DNA of 64,000 nt from Saccharicrinis sp963677245 (GTDB lineage Bacteria > Bacteroidota > Bacteroidia > Bacteroidales > Marinilabiliaceae): positions 3,596,001 to 3,660,000 of the forward strand of contig OY781921.1 in NCBI GenBank assembly GCA_963677245.1, read 5' to 3'. The first letter of the stretch is position 1. The number at the start of each line of letters is the position of its first letter. The position numbers and the translations under genes are program-made. The notes beneath the pieces were generated by a model. The model saw only the letters and a program-made list of their open reading frames with translations. It ran no database searches and was not told where the DNA came from. Shown one piece after another: positions 7,980 to 17,109 of this stretch.

Positions 7980-9443
7980 CTACAGTAACGGACTTAGCAA
8001 CCTGGCCAGGGATTCCTTGGCTTTTTGTTTTAGAGGGCGTTTTCTCCATTCCGAAAGAATCACGCGATTGCTGTCGGCAAAGTCATCTATAAATGTTTCT
8101 TTTACCTGCACGGCAAAATCCGTATCGTAGACAAACGAGGTGACTTCAAAGTTTTGCTCAAAGCTTCTAAAATCCATATTGGCCGAACCAACGGAGGCTA
8201 CCATATCGTCCGATACCATCACTTTACTATGGATAAATCCTTTTTGGTAGAAGTATATTTTAATACCGGCCAGCATCATCTCCTTTAAATACGACATGGA
8301 GCAAAGCTTGGTAATATAGGCATCCGATTTTTCGGGAATAATAATGCGCACATCTACACCTCCCATAGCGGCAGTTTTCAATGCCATCAGCATACTTTCG
8401 TTGGGCATAAAATAAGGCGTGGCGATATACACATATTTTTTAGCGGTGGTTATGATCTTAAAAAAGCCCATCATAATTCCGGCCCAATCTGTGTCCGGAC
8501 CGCTGGCACTTATCTGCACCAGTTTATCACCAACGGGTTCTTTGGCAGGATAGTATAGAATGTCCGATAATTCCTCCTGACTTACGAAATACCAATCGAT
8601 AGAAAAAATAGTTTGCAGGCTGTTAACCGCATCACCTTTAATCATCATATGGGTATCGCGCCAAATCCCGTAGGAAGCTTCCCCATGAATATATCTGTCG
8701 GCCACATTAATACCGCCCACAAAACCTACCAATCCGTCAATAACCACAATTTTACGATGGTTACGATAGTTGATTTTACTCGTTAACACCGGGAATCGCA
8801 CTTTCAGAAAAGGAAATATCTCTATCCCGGCTTTCCAGAATTCTTCGTAATCTTTGTTTTTAAGCTCCCAAGAACCCACATCGTCTACAATCATCCTGAT
8901 TTTCACGCCCTCTTTGGCTTTTTCAAACAGAATGTTTTTAATGGTATTCCCAATCTCATCTTTGGAGAAGATATAATATTGTAGGTGAATAAACTGTTTG
9001 GCTTTCTGGAGTTCCTCAATCAGGACATTAAACTTTTTATCGCCATTGTTGAGCAGTTGTATTTTGTTACCTGCAGTTACAATAGAGTCGCTGTTGTTTA
9101 ATTGCAGCTGTACAATCTGTTCTTTTTCCTTTAGTACATCATCGTCTAAACGATAAAACTGCGATAAATCCTTGGTTTGTTCTTTGGCAACAGAACGGAT
9201 AAATTCATGGTTTTTTAAACCTTTGCGTCGAATTATCTTCTCTTTTCGGAGGTTCTGCCCGAAAAAGATATACAGGATAATTCCTAAAATAGGCAGCAGA
9301 AGAAGTACTAAAATCCACGATAATGATTTTAAGGGATTTCTATTCTCCAAAATCATGACCCCGATGACCACTAAAATGGAGATGAGGTACGAACTGGCTA
9401 TGACGGTAAATATAATTGAAGATAAATTCTCTGTCCACCACAT
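7980..9443 (-). CDS. cls: cardiolipin synthase (phospholipase D family)
   Basis: A 487-residue membrane enzyme that condenses phosphatidylglycerol molecules (or a related donor) into cardiolipin. Two N-terminal transmembrane helices (IIFTVIASSYLISILVVIGV and SWILVLLLLPILGIILYIFF) are followed by two phospholipase D domains. The catalytic HKD motifs are visible as NHRKIVVIDG and FIHSKVMVSDD, each followed by the GSANMD or GGIN type segment. Length and layout match bacterial ClsA-type enzymes. It is convergent with the orphan gene on its right-hand side in the map sense and is separated by about 55 bp from ribD, in the same orientation. Confidence 0.93.
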   Translation of the reverse strand: MWWTENLSSIIFTVIASSYLISILVVIGVMILENRNPLKSLSWILVLLLLPILGIILYIFFGQNLRKEKIIRRKGLKNHEFIRSVAKEQTKDLSQFYRLDDDVLKEKEQIVQLQLNNSDSIVTAGNKIQLLNNGDKKFNVLIEELQKAKQFIHLQYYIFSKDEIGNTIKNILFEKAKEGVKIRMIVDDVGSWELKNKDYEEFWKAGIEIFPFLKVRFPVLTSKINYRNHRKIVVIDGLVGFVGGINVADRYIHGEASYGIWRDTHMMIKGDAVNSLQTIFSIDWYFVSQEELSDILYYPAKEPVGDKLVQISASGPDTDWAGIMMGFFKIITTAKKYVYIATPYFMPNESMLMALKTAAMGGVDVRIIIPEKSDAYITKLCSMSYLKEMMLAGIKIYFYQKGFIHSKVMVSDDMVASVGSANMDFRSFEQNFEVTSFVYDTDFAVQVKETFIDDFADSNRVILSEWRKRPLKQKAKESLARLLSPLL

Positions 9444-9498
9444 GTATTCCGCGTTTGGTAATTGCTGGGTTTAAAATTAAATGTTTTAAAGTATACAA

Positions 9499-10542
9499 CT
9501 ACACATTTCGGCCATATATTAAGCGACTGTTGCCAATTATTTCGGTTTTTATCGGATTAAAATCAATTTGAGGACCTTTTACCCCGCTTCCAAATGTTTT
9601 ATCACCAACAAAGAGCCTTACTTCGTCCCATAAGTTGGCATCAATAAAGCTTTGCAATACTTGTTGCCCTCCTTCAATAATAATAGATTGAAGTCCTTCT
9701 TTAAAAAGCTCTTCCAGTATCTGGGGAACTATATCTTTTTCAAAGTCAATCTTTTTAAAGATCAGATGTTGGCTGTCTTCTTTATCTTCTTGCGTAAATA
9801 CAAGGGTACGAACACTTCCATCTAATAAATGGTGGTTTTTAGGAACTCGTGCCGTTTTATCTATCAACACTCTAACAGGACTATGGCTAGGCCACTCGCG
9901 GGTAGTAAGTGAAGGATTGTCCTTTATGGCGGTATGGGTTCCTACCATAATAGCCTGTTCTTCGCTGCGCCATTTGTGAACCAGCTTTTTAGCGATGGTG
10001 TTGGTAATCCAGGTTGGTTGCCCGTAATCTTTGTGCGAACGATCAATATCGATAAAACCATCCAGCGTTTGTGCCCATTTTAAAATCACATAAGGGCGTT
10101 TTTTCTCATGAAAGGTAAAGAAGCGCTTATTTAATTCTCGGCTTTCATTCTCCAGCACACCAACTTTTACATCCACTCCGGCTTCCATTAACATTTTAAT
10201 GCCTTTGCCGGCTACTTCAGAAAAGGTGTCGGTACAGCCAATCACCACACGGGGTATTTTACTTTCTTTAATTAAAAGAGAACAGGGCGGTGTTTTACCA
10301 AAATGCGCACATGGTTCAAGGTTTACATACAAAGTAGAATCGGTTAACAAAGATTTATCTTTTACAGAATTCACGGCATTCACCTCAGCATGGGCTTCTC
10401 CGGCTTTATGGTGGAAACCTTCGCCAATTATTTTTCCCTGGTGTACAATAACAGATCCAACCATAGGATTAGAGTATGTGTTGCCTAGTCCTATCTTTGC
10501 CAGATCGAGGCAGCGTTGCATATATTTAATATCCTCTTCCAT
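9499..10542 (-). CDS. ribD: bifunctional riboflavin biosynthesis protein RibD
   Basis: A 347-residue two-domain enzyme for steps two and three of riboflavin synthesis: deamination of the diamino-pyrimidine ribosyl phosphate, then NADPH reduction of the ribosyl group. The N-terminal deaminase domain (about 1-145) carries the zinc site HAEVNAV and PCAHFGKTPPC. The C-terminal reductase domain (about 150-347) begins PYVILKWAQTLDGFID and contains IIIEGGQQVLQSFI. Length matches the family. It is divergent from prmC with only 53 bp between the starts, so the two promoters must be compact or overlapping. Confidence 0.95.
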   Translation of the reverse strand: MEEDIKYMQRCLDLAKIGLGNTYSNPMVGSVIVHQGKIIGEGFHHKAGEAHAEVNAVNSVKDKSLLTDSTLYVNLEPCAHFGKTPPCSLLIKESKIPRVVIGCTDTFSEVAGKGIKMLMEAGVDVKVGVLENESRELNKRFFTFHEKKRPYVILKWAQTLDGFIDIDRSHKDYGQPTWITNTIAKKLVHKWRSEEQAIMVGTHTAIKDNPSLTTREWPSHSPVRVLIDKTARVPKNHHLLDGSVRTLVFTQEDKEDSQHLIFKKIDFEKDIVPQILEELFKEGLQSIIIEGGQQVLQSFIDANLWDEVRLFVGDKTFGSGVKGPQIDFNPIKTEIIGNSRLIYGRNV

Positions 10543-10557
10543 ATATGCAAAAATGGT

Positions 10558-10565
10558 TATTTTTG
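10558..10565 (+). promoter_or_regulatory. candidate -7 element of the prmC promoter
   Basis: TATTTTTG matches the Bacteroidota -7 consensus TAnnTTTG and lies 30 bp before the prmC start codon, in the short divergent ribD-prmC gap. No convincing -33 TTTG was found at the expected distance. Confidence 0.45.
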
Positions 10566-10595
10566 TCGCACATTAAAAATCATTACCATTAATTC

Positions 10596-11456
10596 ATGGC
10601 GTCAATCACTGTAAAAAATATATCCGAAGAGTTTCATAAAGTGCTAAAAGGAATGTATCCTCCTGAGGAAATCAGGAATTTCGTTTGGATAATCATGGAG
10701 CATTTACTCGATTTTACCAAAACGGATTTATTGGTGAAAGATGATACTGTTTTGAGTGATGATCAGCTTAGTTTTTGCAAGGATGCGATGGAAAAGCTGG
10801 CAGTGCAAGTGCCTGTTCAGCAAATTGTTGAAAGTACTGTGTTCTATGATTTAAAGTTTGAGGTAACGCCCGATGTTTTAATTCCTCGCCCCGAAACAGA
10901 GGAGTTGGTTCACTGGATTCTGGATGATCTGAAACAAAGGAAAGAAGTATCCATATTGGATGTAGGAACCGGTTCGGGTTGTATTCCTATTTCAATAAAG
11001 GTAAATCATCCCCAGGCAATAGTTTCTGCATGGGATATCTCCGATAAGGCGCTAAATGTTGCGAAAAGCAATGCCAATCTCAATCAAGTTGATATTCTGT
11101 TTGAAAAACAAGATGCCTTAAATCCGGAACTCAACGAACGAGATAAAGTTGATGTAATCGTGAGTAATCCGCCTTATATTCGTGAATTGGAAAAGGAAAG
11201 GATGCAAAAAAATGTACTGGATTATGAACCGCACCTGGCTCTGTTTGTTGCTGATCATGATCCGCTTATTTTTTACAGGCGAATAGCGGAATGGGGTAGA
11301 GAATTGCTTTCTGAAAATGGTTGTTTGTATTACGAAATAAACGAAGCTTTTGGTAAAGAAACCTGCGAAATGCTGCAAGAATTAGGCTATCAAAGTATAG
11401 AGTTACGAAAAGATTTGTTTGGAAAAGACCGGATGGTCAAAGCCATTTGGAAGTAA
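10596..11456 (+). CDS. prmC: release factor glutamine methyltransferase PrmC
   Basis: A 286-residue methyltransferase that modifies the glutamine of the GGQ motif in peptide chain release factors; prfA, one likely substrate, is encoded at 46087. The N-terminal helical domain (about 1-95) is followed by the SAM-binding domain, with DVLIPRPETEELV, the glycine-rich ILDVGTGSGCIPI and the substrate-binding NPPY motif (VSNPPYIRELE). The length is typical. It is divergent from ribD and its stop codon is 3 bp from the 3' end of convergent acpH. Confidence 0.95.
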   Translation: MASITVKNISEEFHKVLKGMYPPEEIRNFVWIIMEHLLDFTKTDLLVKDDTVLSDDQLSFCKDAMEKLAVQVPVQQIVESTVFYDLKFEVTPDVLIPRPETEELVHWILDDLKQRKEVSILDVGTGSGCIPISIKVNHPQAIVSAWDISDKALNVAKSNANLNQVDILFEKQDALNPELNERDKVDVIVSNPPYIRELEKERMQKNVLDYEPHLALFVADHDPLIFYRRIAEWGRELLSENGCLYYEINEAFGKETCEMLQELGYQSIELRKDLFGKDRMVKAIWK

Positions 11457-11459
11457 AAG

Positions 11460-12053
11460 TTAAATAGCAGAATTGGAACTAATTTCCTGCGCTACCATTT
11501 GTCTGATATCTTCAAAAAATAAAGCAAATTCCTCGTGAAGCTCCTCATACTGTTCTGTCATTATTTTAATGGCACACTCCGATTTAGCAGGTAAAGAGCT
11601 ATGGTTAGCCATAATGGCCAATGATTTTTCAATACCCCACAAATGTTTATAGTTTTCTAATCGTCTGCTTTTAATTAGAAAAGGTAAAAAGCCCTTTACT
11701 TGATTAGGCAATGAAAAATAATGCTTCATAAAATAATGGTGAACACTATCTACATATTGCTTTAATGATGTAGAATGATAATGATGCCAGTTTTTTGCAA
11801 GATAATGATCGTAAATCACATCAATAACCACCGAAGCATATCGTTGATAGCAGGGCTTAAATCGTGCAGTGCTTGTTTTTACTACTTTATGCTGGTCGGT
11901 AAAGGCATCTATTTTACGATGTAACAAAATACCTTGTTGAATCTCAGGCTTGTAATGTTCCACCTTTCTTCCTTTCACATAATCACCAATAAAGTTGCCC
12001 AACATTAAAGGTCCGGGATCTCCCGATAAATATAGATGCGCTAAAAAATTCAT
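11460..12053 (-). CDS. acpH: acyl carrier protein phosphodiesterase (AcpH/DUF479)
   Basis: A 197-residue protein opening MNFLAHLYLSGDPGPLMLG and followed by NFIGDYVKGRK and ILLHRKIDAFTD, the metal-binding HD-type signature of AcpH, which removes 4'-phosphopantetheine from holo-ACP. The later VIDVIYDHYLAKNW segment is also characteristic. Length is close to the 193 residues of the E. coli enzyme. It is convergent with prmC (gap of 3 bp) and divergent from the GTPase gene to its right. In Bacteroidota the activity has been assigned mostly by homology. Confidence 0.85.
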   Translation of the reverse strand: MNFLAHLYLSGDPGPLMLGNFIGDYVKGRKVEHYKPEIQQGILLHRKIDAFTDQHKVVKTSTARFKPCYQRYASVVIDVIYDHYLAKNWHHYHSTSLKQYVDSVHHYFMKHYFSLPNQVKGFLPFLIKSRRLENYKHLWGIEKSLAIMANHSSLPAKSECAIKIMTEQYEELHEEFALFFEDIRQMVAQEISSNSAI

Positions 12054-12165
12054 AATTCAAAAATAATAACGATTTCAGAAATAAAATCATTTACTTTATG
12101 TGTTGTTATGCAAGAATGCGATTTTAGTATCGTTTGTTATTGAAAAACCTAATGATAACACATAT

Positions 12166-13494
12166 ATGAAGAACGTAATTATTTTAGGCGCAGCAGGCCG
12201 TGATTTTCATAATTTTAATGCTTACTTCAAGAATAACCATGATTATAAGGTGGTTGCTTTTACAGCCACGCAAATTCCAAATATAGCCAATCGTAATTAT
12301 CCCATTCAATTAACCGGAAAACATTATCCGTATGGTATTCCAATTCACGACGAAAAGGATCTTCCATTTTTAATTAAAAAGCTGAATGTAAATGTGTGCG
12401 TATTCTCGTACAGCGATGTCAGTTATCAGAAGGTAATGAGCCTGGCTTCTATTGTGCAGGCTGCCGGTGCTGATTTTAGAATTCTGGGTCCGGATAATAC
12501 TATGCTGAAAAGTCTAAAGCCTGTTATTGCTGTATGTGCTACCAGAACTGGTTGTGGCAAAAGCCAGACTTCACGTAAAATTGTGGATTACCTGCAAGCC
12601 AGGGGTAAAAAGGTAGTGGTCATTCGTCATCCAATGCCGTACGGAAATTTAAAAGATCAGATTGTACAGCGCTTTGCTACACTTTCCGATTTAAAAACCA
12701 ATAAATGTACTGTTGAGGAGATGGAGGAATATGAACCACATATTGCCAATGGAACAGTGGTTTATTCCGGTGTTGATTATCATGATGTTTTGCGTGAAGC
12801 TGAGGATGATCCTAAAGGCTGCGATGTTATCGTTTGGGATGGAGGAAATAACGATATGCCTTTTTATAAGCCGGATTTGTGGATTACAGTGGCCGATCCT
12901 CACAGGGTTGGGCATGAAAAGAATTATTTTCCGAGTGAGTTAAACGTACGTATGTCGGATGTGGTGATTATCAATAAAATTGATAGTGCCAATGCGCAGG
13001 ATATTTTTCAATTGAGAAGCAATATTCAGGAATTAAATCCTGAAGTTAGTATTATTGAAGCAGCTTCTCCTATTGAAGTAGATGATGCATCTATTATCAA
13101 AGGAAAAAAAGTGTTGGTTATTGAAGATGGTCCTACATTAACCCATGGAGAAATGAAATTTGGTGCCGGTTATCTGGCTGCACTAAAATTAGGCGCTGCG
13201 GAAATCATTGATCCCAAAGAGTATGCTGTAGGAGAAATTGCATCGGCTTACGAAACTTATCCTCATATTGAAAATGTATTGCCGGCAATGGGATATAGTC
13301 CGAAACAAATTGAAGATTTAGAGAAAACCATTAACAAAACGCCTTGCGATGCTGTGATTGTAGCAACGCCGATTGATTTATCGCGTTTAGTGAAGTTTAC
13401 AAAGCCAAATACACGTGTATATTATAGTCTTCAGGAAATCGGAAAGCCAGATTTAAGAACAGTAATAGATTCTTTTATAGAAGCAAAACTTTAG
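12166..13494 (+). CDS. cyclic 2,3-diphosphoglycerate synthetase-like P-loop GTPase
   Basis: About 442 residues from the ATG at 12166 (MKNVIILGAAGRDFHNFN); an upstream in-frame ATG at 12100 would add 22 poorly conserved residues, so I prefer the later start. A Rossmann-like N-terminal part (about 1-130) is followed by a P-loop domain with ATRTGCGKSQTSR as the Walker A, then VIVWDGGNNDMPF, and VVIINKID as the guanine-specificity NKxD motif. The order matches bacterial homologues of archaeal cyclic 2,3-diphosphoglycerate synthetase. Whether it makes that metabolite in bacteria is unclear; a P-loop ligase or chaperone role is an alternative. Monocistronic by position. Confidence 0.8.
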   Translation: MKNVIILGAAGRDFHNFNAYFKNNHDYKVVAFTATQIPNIANRNYPIQLTGKHYPYGIPIHDEKDLPFLIKKLNVNVCVFSYSDVSYQKVMSLASIVQAAGADFRILGPDNTMLKSLKPVIAVCATRTGCGKSQTSRKIVDYLQARGKKVVVIRHPMPYGNLKDQIVQRFATLSDLKTNKCTVEEMEEYEPHIANGTVVYSGVDYHDVLREAEDDPKGCDVIVWDGGNNDMPFYKPDLWITVADPHRVGHEKNYFPSELNVRMSDVVIINKIDSANAQDIFQLRSNIQELNPEVSIIEAASPIEVDDASIIKGKKVLVIEDGPTLTHGEMKFGAGYLAALKLGAAEIIDPKEYAVGEIASAYETYPHIENVLPAMGYSPKQIEDLEKTINKTPCDAVIVATPIDLSRLVKFTKPNTRVYYSLQEIGKPDLRTVIDSFIEAKL

Positions 13495-13501
13495 ACCGGA
13501 G

Positions 13502-14935
13502 TTATCGTCTTCTACGTTTAACCGAATGATATGGATCGCCAAAACAAGGTAAGGCTCTGATGCCATTGTCTTTGGGCGATCTTTTTCGTTTGTTGCCACA
13601 CCCAAATAGCAAACCAGCACCAAAACGTAAATTGGCATTGCGAGTAGCTGTCAGGTTGAGTAAGCCGGGTAGATTATCTGTAACCGCATGTAAATGAATG
13701 ATGCCTAGTTTAGCACCTATACCCATGCCTAAATTATTAAACTCATTATTTTGTAGGGTGTAGGAGGCACTGTAAAAAATATTTTTAGTGACCGCTAAGT
13801 TTGCTGAGAAAGTGAGCGAGGGGTGAATTTTATATTGGTAAAACTCTGAATGAAATACTGCTCCCATATTAATGCGTTCATGAAGGTCGCGTGCTATGCC
13901 AAGGTATACTGAAGGGCTTAAAGGAGATGCATATCGTTCCTGCGTGGTCTCTGGATTAAAAGAGTTTTCCAATGAGTCAATTACTTCGTCGATATTGGCT
14001 AGCCCTTCAGAAACCGTTTGTCCTGTAATATCCAAAGTTCCGTTAGTACTATATCTATAAGCATCAGATTTCCAGTTGATATAACCCAAATCTAAAAAGG
14101 AACCTGAAAACGTAGTTTTATCGTCAATATGGTATATAAAACCAAGATCAGCTGCAAAACCTTTGTTTTTGGTATTCATCATATAATCAGATCTAGTCAG
14201 GTTATCTCTGGTTTGGAAACTATCAAACCGACCTTCCTCATCAATGTTAACATCTACAGGAAAAGAACCGTACATTTCTGCAGCACCATCTATCAGTGTG
14301 TTAAAGGTAACATCATCCGTCGAAAGGAAAAAATCCATAGGCTTAGCGTATACATTCGACTTACCAAACAACATTTTAAGTCGAGCACCAACCTCCCATT
14401 TTTCATTGATATCTCTGGCCCAACCTAAGGCATATTCACGGTAATGATAAGCCTTGGCGCTTGTTCCATCCATATTTACTTCCTGACCTTCGAATTGCGT
14501 GTTACCACCGTTGATTAATAAGGTCATATTTTTATTAATGATGGTATAGGTATTTACTTTTTCGGTAACCCCAAAGGTAAAATAGTTGTTTTTGTATCTA
14601 TATCCCGCATTAAGTATTGAGATATGTGCCTGGGTGGCAATTAATTCATTTTTTTTAAAATTTTTTATGGCATTATCCGGAGATATATCTAATTCGCCAT
14701 TTTCTCCATCTACAAGCAGATCATTCACGGTAAAGCCAGTTGAATATGCATTTGCATGTGTTGATCCTATAAGAGGGAATGCAACATATAAATTACAATC
14801 TATAGATACTGCCGGATTCACGATGTTTGATTGTGGCAGGTGATGCATCAAAAATAGGGTGTTGTTCTGCTGGGCATATAACTGAAAACATGCAGTTAAA
14901 ACAATGAAGATCAGATTTAGTTTCTTGGAAAGCAT
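13502..14935 (-). CDS. DUF5723 family outer-membrane beta-barrel protein
   Basis: A 477-residue secreted protein with a cleavable signal peptide (ending QLYAQ) and a body rich in alternating aromatic and polar strands, as in outer-membrane porin-like proteins of Bacteroidota. The N-terminal LMHHLPQSNIVNPAV segment is the usual start of DUF5723 proteins, which have a PorV/type IX-related flavour but no established function. The extreme C-terminus is unusually basic (GCGNKRKRSPKD, then VKRRRR). It is 4 bp downstream of a lipoprotein gene and is probably co-transcribed with it, so the two may form a surface complex. Confidence 0.75.
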   Translation of the reverse strand: MLSKKLNLIFIVLTACFQLYAQQNNTLFLMHHLPQSNIVNPAVSIDCNLYVAFPLIGSTHANAYSTGFTVNDLLVDGENGELDISPDNAIKNFKKNELIATQAHISILNAGYRYKNNYFTFGVTEKVNTYTIINKNMTLLINGGNTQFEGQEVNMDGTSAKAYHYREYALGWARDINEKWEVGARLKMLFGKSNVYAKPMDFFLSTDDVTFNTLIDGAAEMYGSFPVDVNIDEEGRFDSFQTRDNLTRSDYMMNTKNKGFAADLGFIYHIDDKTTFSGSFLDLGYINWKSDAYRYSTNGTLDITGQTVSEGLANIDEVIDSLENSFNPETTQERYASPLSPSVYLGIARDLHERINMGAVFHSEFYQYKIHPSLTFSANLAVTKNIFYSASYTLQNNEFNNLGMGIGAKLGIIHLHAVTDNLPGLLNLTATRNANLRFGAGLLFGCGNKRKRSPKDNGIRALPCFGDPYHSVKRRRR

Positions 14936-14939
14936 AGTT

Positions 14940-15548
14940 CTAGTTTACAGGATCCTTTAATGCTGATCGAATACCGACATTAATACTAATAAAATAGGAA
15001 TCTATCTGATCCATTATTTCTGAACGATTGTCAAAATCACGGATAACAATCCAAAGCAAAATCTCTTTGGATTCAATTAAAGATGGGATTTCGTCTTCGT
15101 AGAAAGGTTCATCATGAATGAGTTCAACAGGTTCATTAATAATAAATGATGTAGTATCTAATTCAGGTTTTTCCACAATTAGGTGTGGGTCTTCAAATAC
15201 AAAACCCGATGATCCACCTCCTTCTTTCAAAAATACTGGTGAGATTTGGAGTTCTGCAGGAAAGGAATTTATAACGTTAAATCTTAAAATCAGGCTATCG
15301 AGATCGTAGAAATCTTCAGGAAACATTTCTTCAAAATCAAAGCTAACTTTATAAGTAATTAAAGCACCATTGAAGACTGATCCGCCGGCAAAGTCATCAG
15401 CCGTTAAGGTAACGCCACTAACCGGAAGCGAAACATTACCTTGCCAAATATAATTATCGGTATTTACCTTACTCAGATCTTCTTTTACGCAGGCTTGAAA
15501 TACCAACGCAATTATAACCAGTGTAATATAAATATGCTTTAATTGCAT
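14940..15548 (-). CDS. lipoprotein of unknown function
   Basis: A 202-residue protein with a lipoprotein signal peptide: hydrophobic HIYITLVIIALVFQAC with the lipidated Cys at about residue 20, followed by VKEDLSK. The mature part is acidic and beta-rich (DLDSLILRFNVINSFPAELQ type strands). It lies 4 bp before the DUF5723 gene and is presumably its operon partner, anchored to the inner leaflet of the outer membrane or on the surface. I do not recognise a named domain. Confidence 0.75.
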   Translation of the reverse strand: MQLKHIYITLVIIALVFQACVKEDLSKVNTDNYIWQGNVSLPVSGVTLTADDFAGGSVFNGALITYKVSFDFEEMFPEDFYDLDSLILRFNVINSFPAELQISPVFLKEGGGSSGFVFEDPHLIVEKPELDTTSFIINEPVELIHDEPFYEDEIPSLIESKEILLWIVIRDFDNRSEIMDQIDSYFISINVGIRSALKDPVN

Positions 15549-15624
15549 ATCAATAAATTAATTGTTAGACCAAAACTACTAGTATAACTGCGAAAATCAG
15601 GAAAAAGTATTTTATTATAACTAA

Positions 15625-16203
15625 TTATTTAAAAAACTCCGTTTCAATATATTGAATAAGAGAGTGAATAATTTGAATATGTAATTCCTGTATCCTATCA
15701 GAATAACCCTGATGGGGTATTCTTAATTCAACATCACAGTTATCTTTTAAAACGCCACCGCTTTTCCCGGTGAGAGCCACTATTTTCATACCTTTTTCTT
15801 GGGCAACCTCTACTGCTTTTAAAATATTCGAAGAGTTACCGCTGGTACTAATTCCCAGCAATACATCATTTGTATTCCCTAAGGCTTCAACATATCTTGA
15901 AAATATATGTTCAAAACCATAATCGTTTCCTACACAAGTAATATGAGAAGGATCAGAAATAGATACCGCTGCCAATCCTTTTCTGTCTTCTCTGAATCTT
16001 CCGGATAATTCTTCGGCAAAATGCATGGCATCACTCATAGAACCACCGTTTCCACATGAAATTATTTTTCCTCCTTTTTTTAAACTATCAACCATTAAAT
16101 CTCCGGCCTCTTTCAACTTTATAAAGTTGTCATCGTCTGCAATAAAATTATTCAGAAGTTGTTGTGCTTCTACAAAATTTGCCTTAATGCTTTCTATGCT
16201 CAT
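15625..16203 (-). CDS. gmhA: D-sedoheptulose-7-phosphate isomerase
   Basis: 192 residues from the ATG at 16203 (MSIESIKANF), exactly the length of E. coli GmhA; an ATG 24 codons upstream gives a poor N-terminal extension. It is an SIS-fold isomerase that makes D-glycero-D-manno-heptose 7-phosphate, the first step of ADP-heptose synthesis for LPS core. Signature segments are ISCGNGGSMSDAMHFAEEL, GRFREDRKGLAAVSISD, CVGNDYGFEHIFSRYVE, GISTSGNSSN and GYSDRIQELHIQIIH. No other heptose genes are nearby. Divergent from the potassium channel gene, 77 bp away. Confidence 0.93.
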   Translation of the reverse strand: MSIESIKANFVEAQQLLNNFIADDDNFIKLKEAGDLMVDSLKKGGKIISCGNGGSMSDAMHFAEELSGRFREDRKGLAAVSISDPSHITCVGNDYGFEHIFSRYVEALGNTNDVLLGISTSGNSSNILKAVEVAQEKGMKIVALTGKSGGVLKDNCDVELRIPHQGYSDRIQELHIQIIHSLIQYIETEFFK

Positions 16204-16280
16204 GTAAAAATCAGTAATTGTTCTATTTTTGGTAAATATACAACCGGATTTCCATCCTGAAAATATTTTCATCAAGATAA

Positions 16281-17075
16281 ATGAAACAGAAATTATACGA
16301 TATTATTTTTGAGGCAGATACAAAGGCTGGAAAAGCATTTGATATTACCTTGATTGTCCTGATTATTTTTAGTGTTACCATAGTAATGTTAGAGAGTCTT
16401 CCCGGAAGATCGGTCCAGTTTTATAGAGTGCTAAGTATTATGGAGTGGACGGTTACATATGCCTTTTTATTGGAATATGTAGTTCGCCTATGGGTAGTGC
16501 GTAAATCCTGGAAATATGCGTTAAGCTTTTTTGGAGTTATTGATTTATTAGCCATCATACCTTCATTTATAGGTTTAATTTTTACAGGTACGCATATGCT
16601 GATGGTTTTACGCGCATTGAGATTGTTGAGAATATTTCGCGTGCTTAAATTAACCCGTTATATAAATGAAGCATCCCATTTATGGAAAGCACTGGTGGCC
16701 AGTAGAAATAAGATTGGTGTTTTTTTGTTTACCGTTTTTATTTTGGTAATAATACTAGGTACACTTATGTATATCATAGAATCGGGAAAGGGAAGCGGTT
16801 TTACAAGTATTCCGATTAGTATTTATTGGGCTATTGTAACTTTAACTACTGTAGGATATGGAGATATAGCTCCGGTAAGTGCTTTGGGACAAACTTTGGC
16901 CGGAATGGTGATGATATTAGGTTATGCTATTATTGCAGTACCTACCGGAATTGTTACCGCTGAGCTAACCAGAAAAACAGATGATAAAACAACTACACAG
17001 GTCTGTCCAAACTGTTTGCAGGAAGGTCATGATAAAGATGCCCGGTTTTGTAAATTTTGTGGAGAGAGATTGTAA
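16281..17075 (+). CDS. voltage-gated-type potassium channel with C-terminal zinc ribbon
   Basis: A 264-residue six-helix ion channel. Helices S1-S3 are followed by an S4-like segment with Arg/Lys every third residue (LRALRLLRIFRVLKLTR), then the pore with the intact selectivity filter TTVGYGD. After the last helix comes a short linker and a zinc ribbon, CPNC with a second pair CKFC about 17 residues later, at the C-terminus. The channel should conduct K+ across the inner membrane; whether it senses voltage is inferred from S4 only. The zinc ribbon could be a metal or redox sensor or a tetramerisation device. Convergent with folA. Confidence 0.88.
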   Translation: MKQKLYDIIFEADTKAGKAFDITLIVLIIFSVTIVMLESLPGRSVQFYRVLSIMEWTVTYAFLLEYVVRLWVVRKSWKYALSFFGVIDLLAIIPSFIGLIFTGTHMLMVLRALRLLRIFRVLKLTRYINEASHLWKALVASRNKIGVFLFTVFILVIILGTLMYIIESGKGSGFTSIPISIYWAIVTLTTVGYGDIAPVSALGQTLAGMVMILGYAIIAVPTGIVTAELTRKTDDKTTTQVCPNCLQEGHDKDARFCKFCGERL

Positions 17076-17079
17076 TAGG

Positions 17080-17109
17080 AGAAAGAAAGAGTAAAACTAC
17101 TTTCTTTCT
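17080..17109. terminator. possible bidirectional terminator between channel gene and folA
   Basis: AGAAAGAAA (17080-17088) pairs with TTTCTTTCT (17101-17109) around a 12-nt loop. It lies in the 21-bp convergent gap and runs into the last codons of folA. The stem is AT-rich and weak. Confidence 0.35.

Noticed and set aside
9172..10576. Rightward ORFs of 100 and 125 residues opposite cls and ribD
   Set aside because: Antisense shadows with no protein-like composition; both real genes are strongly supported.
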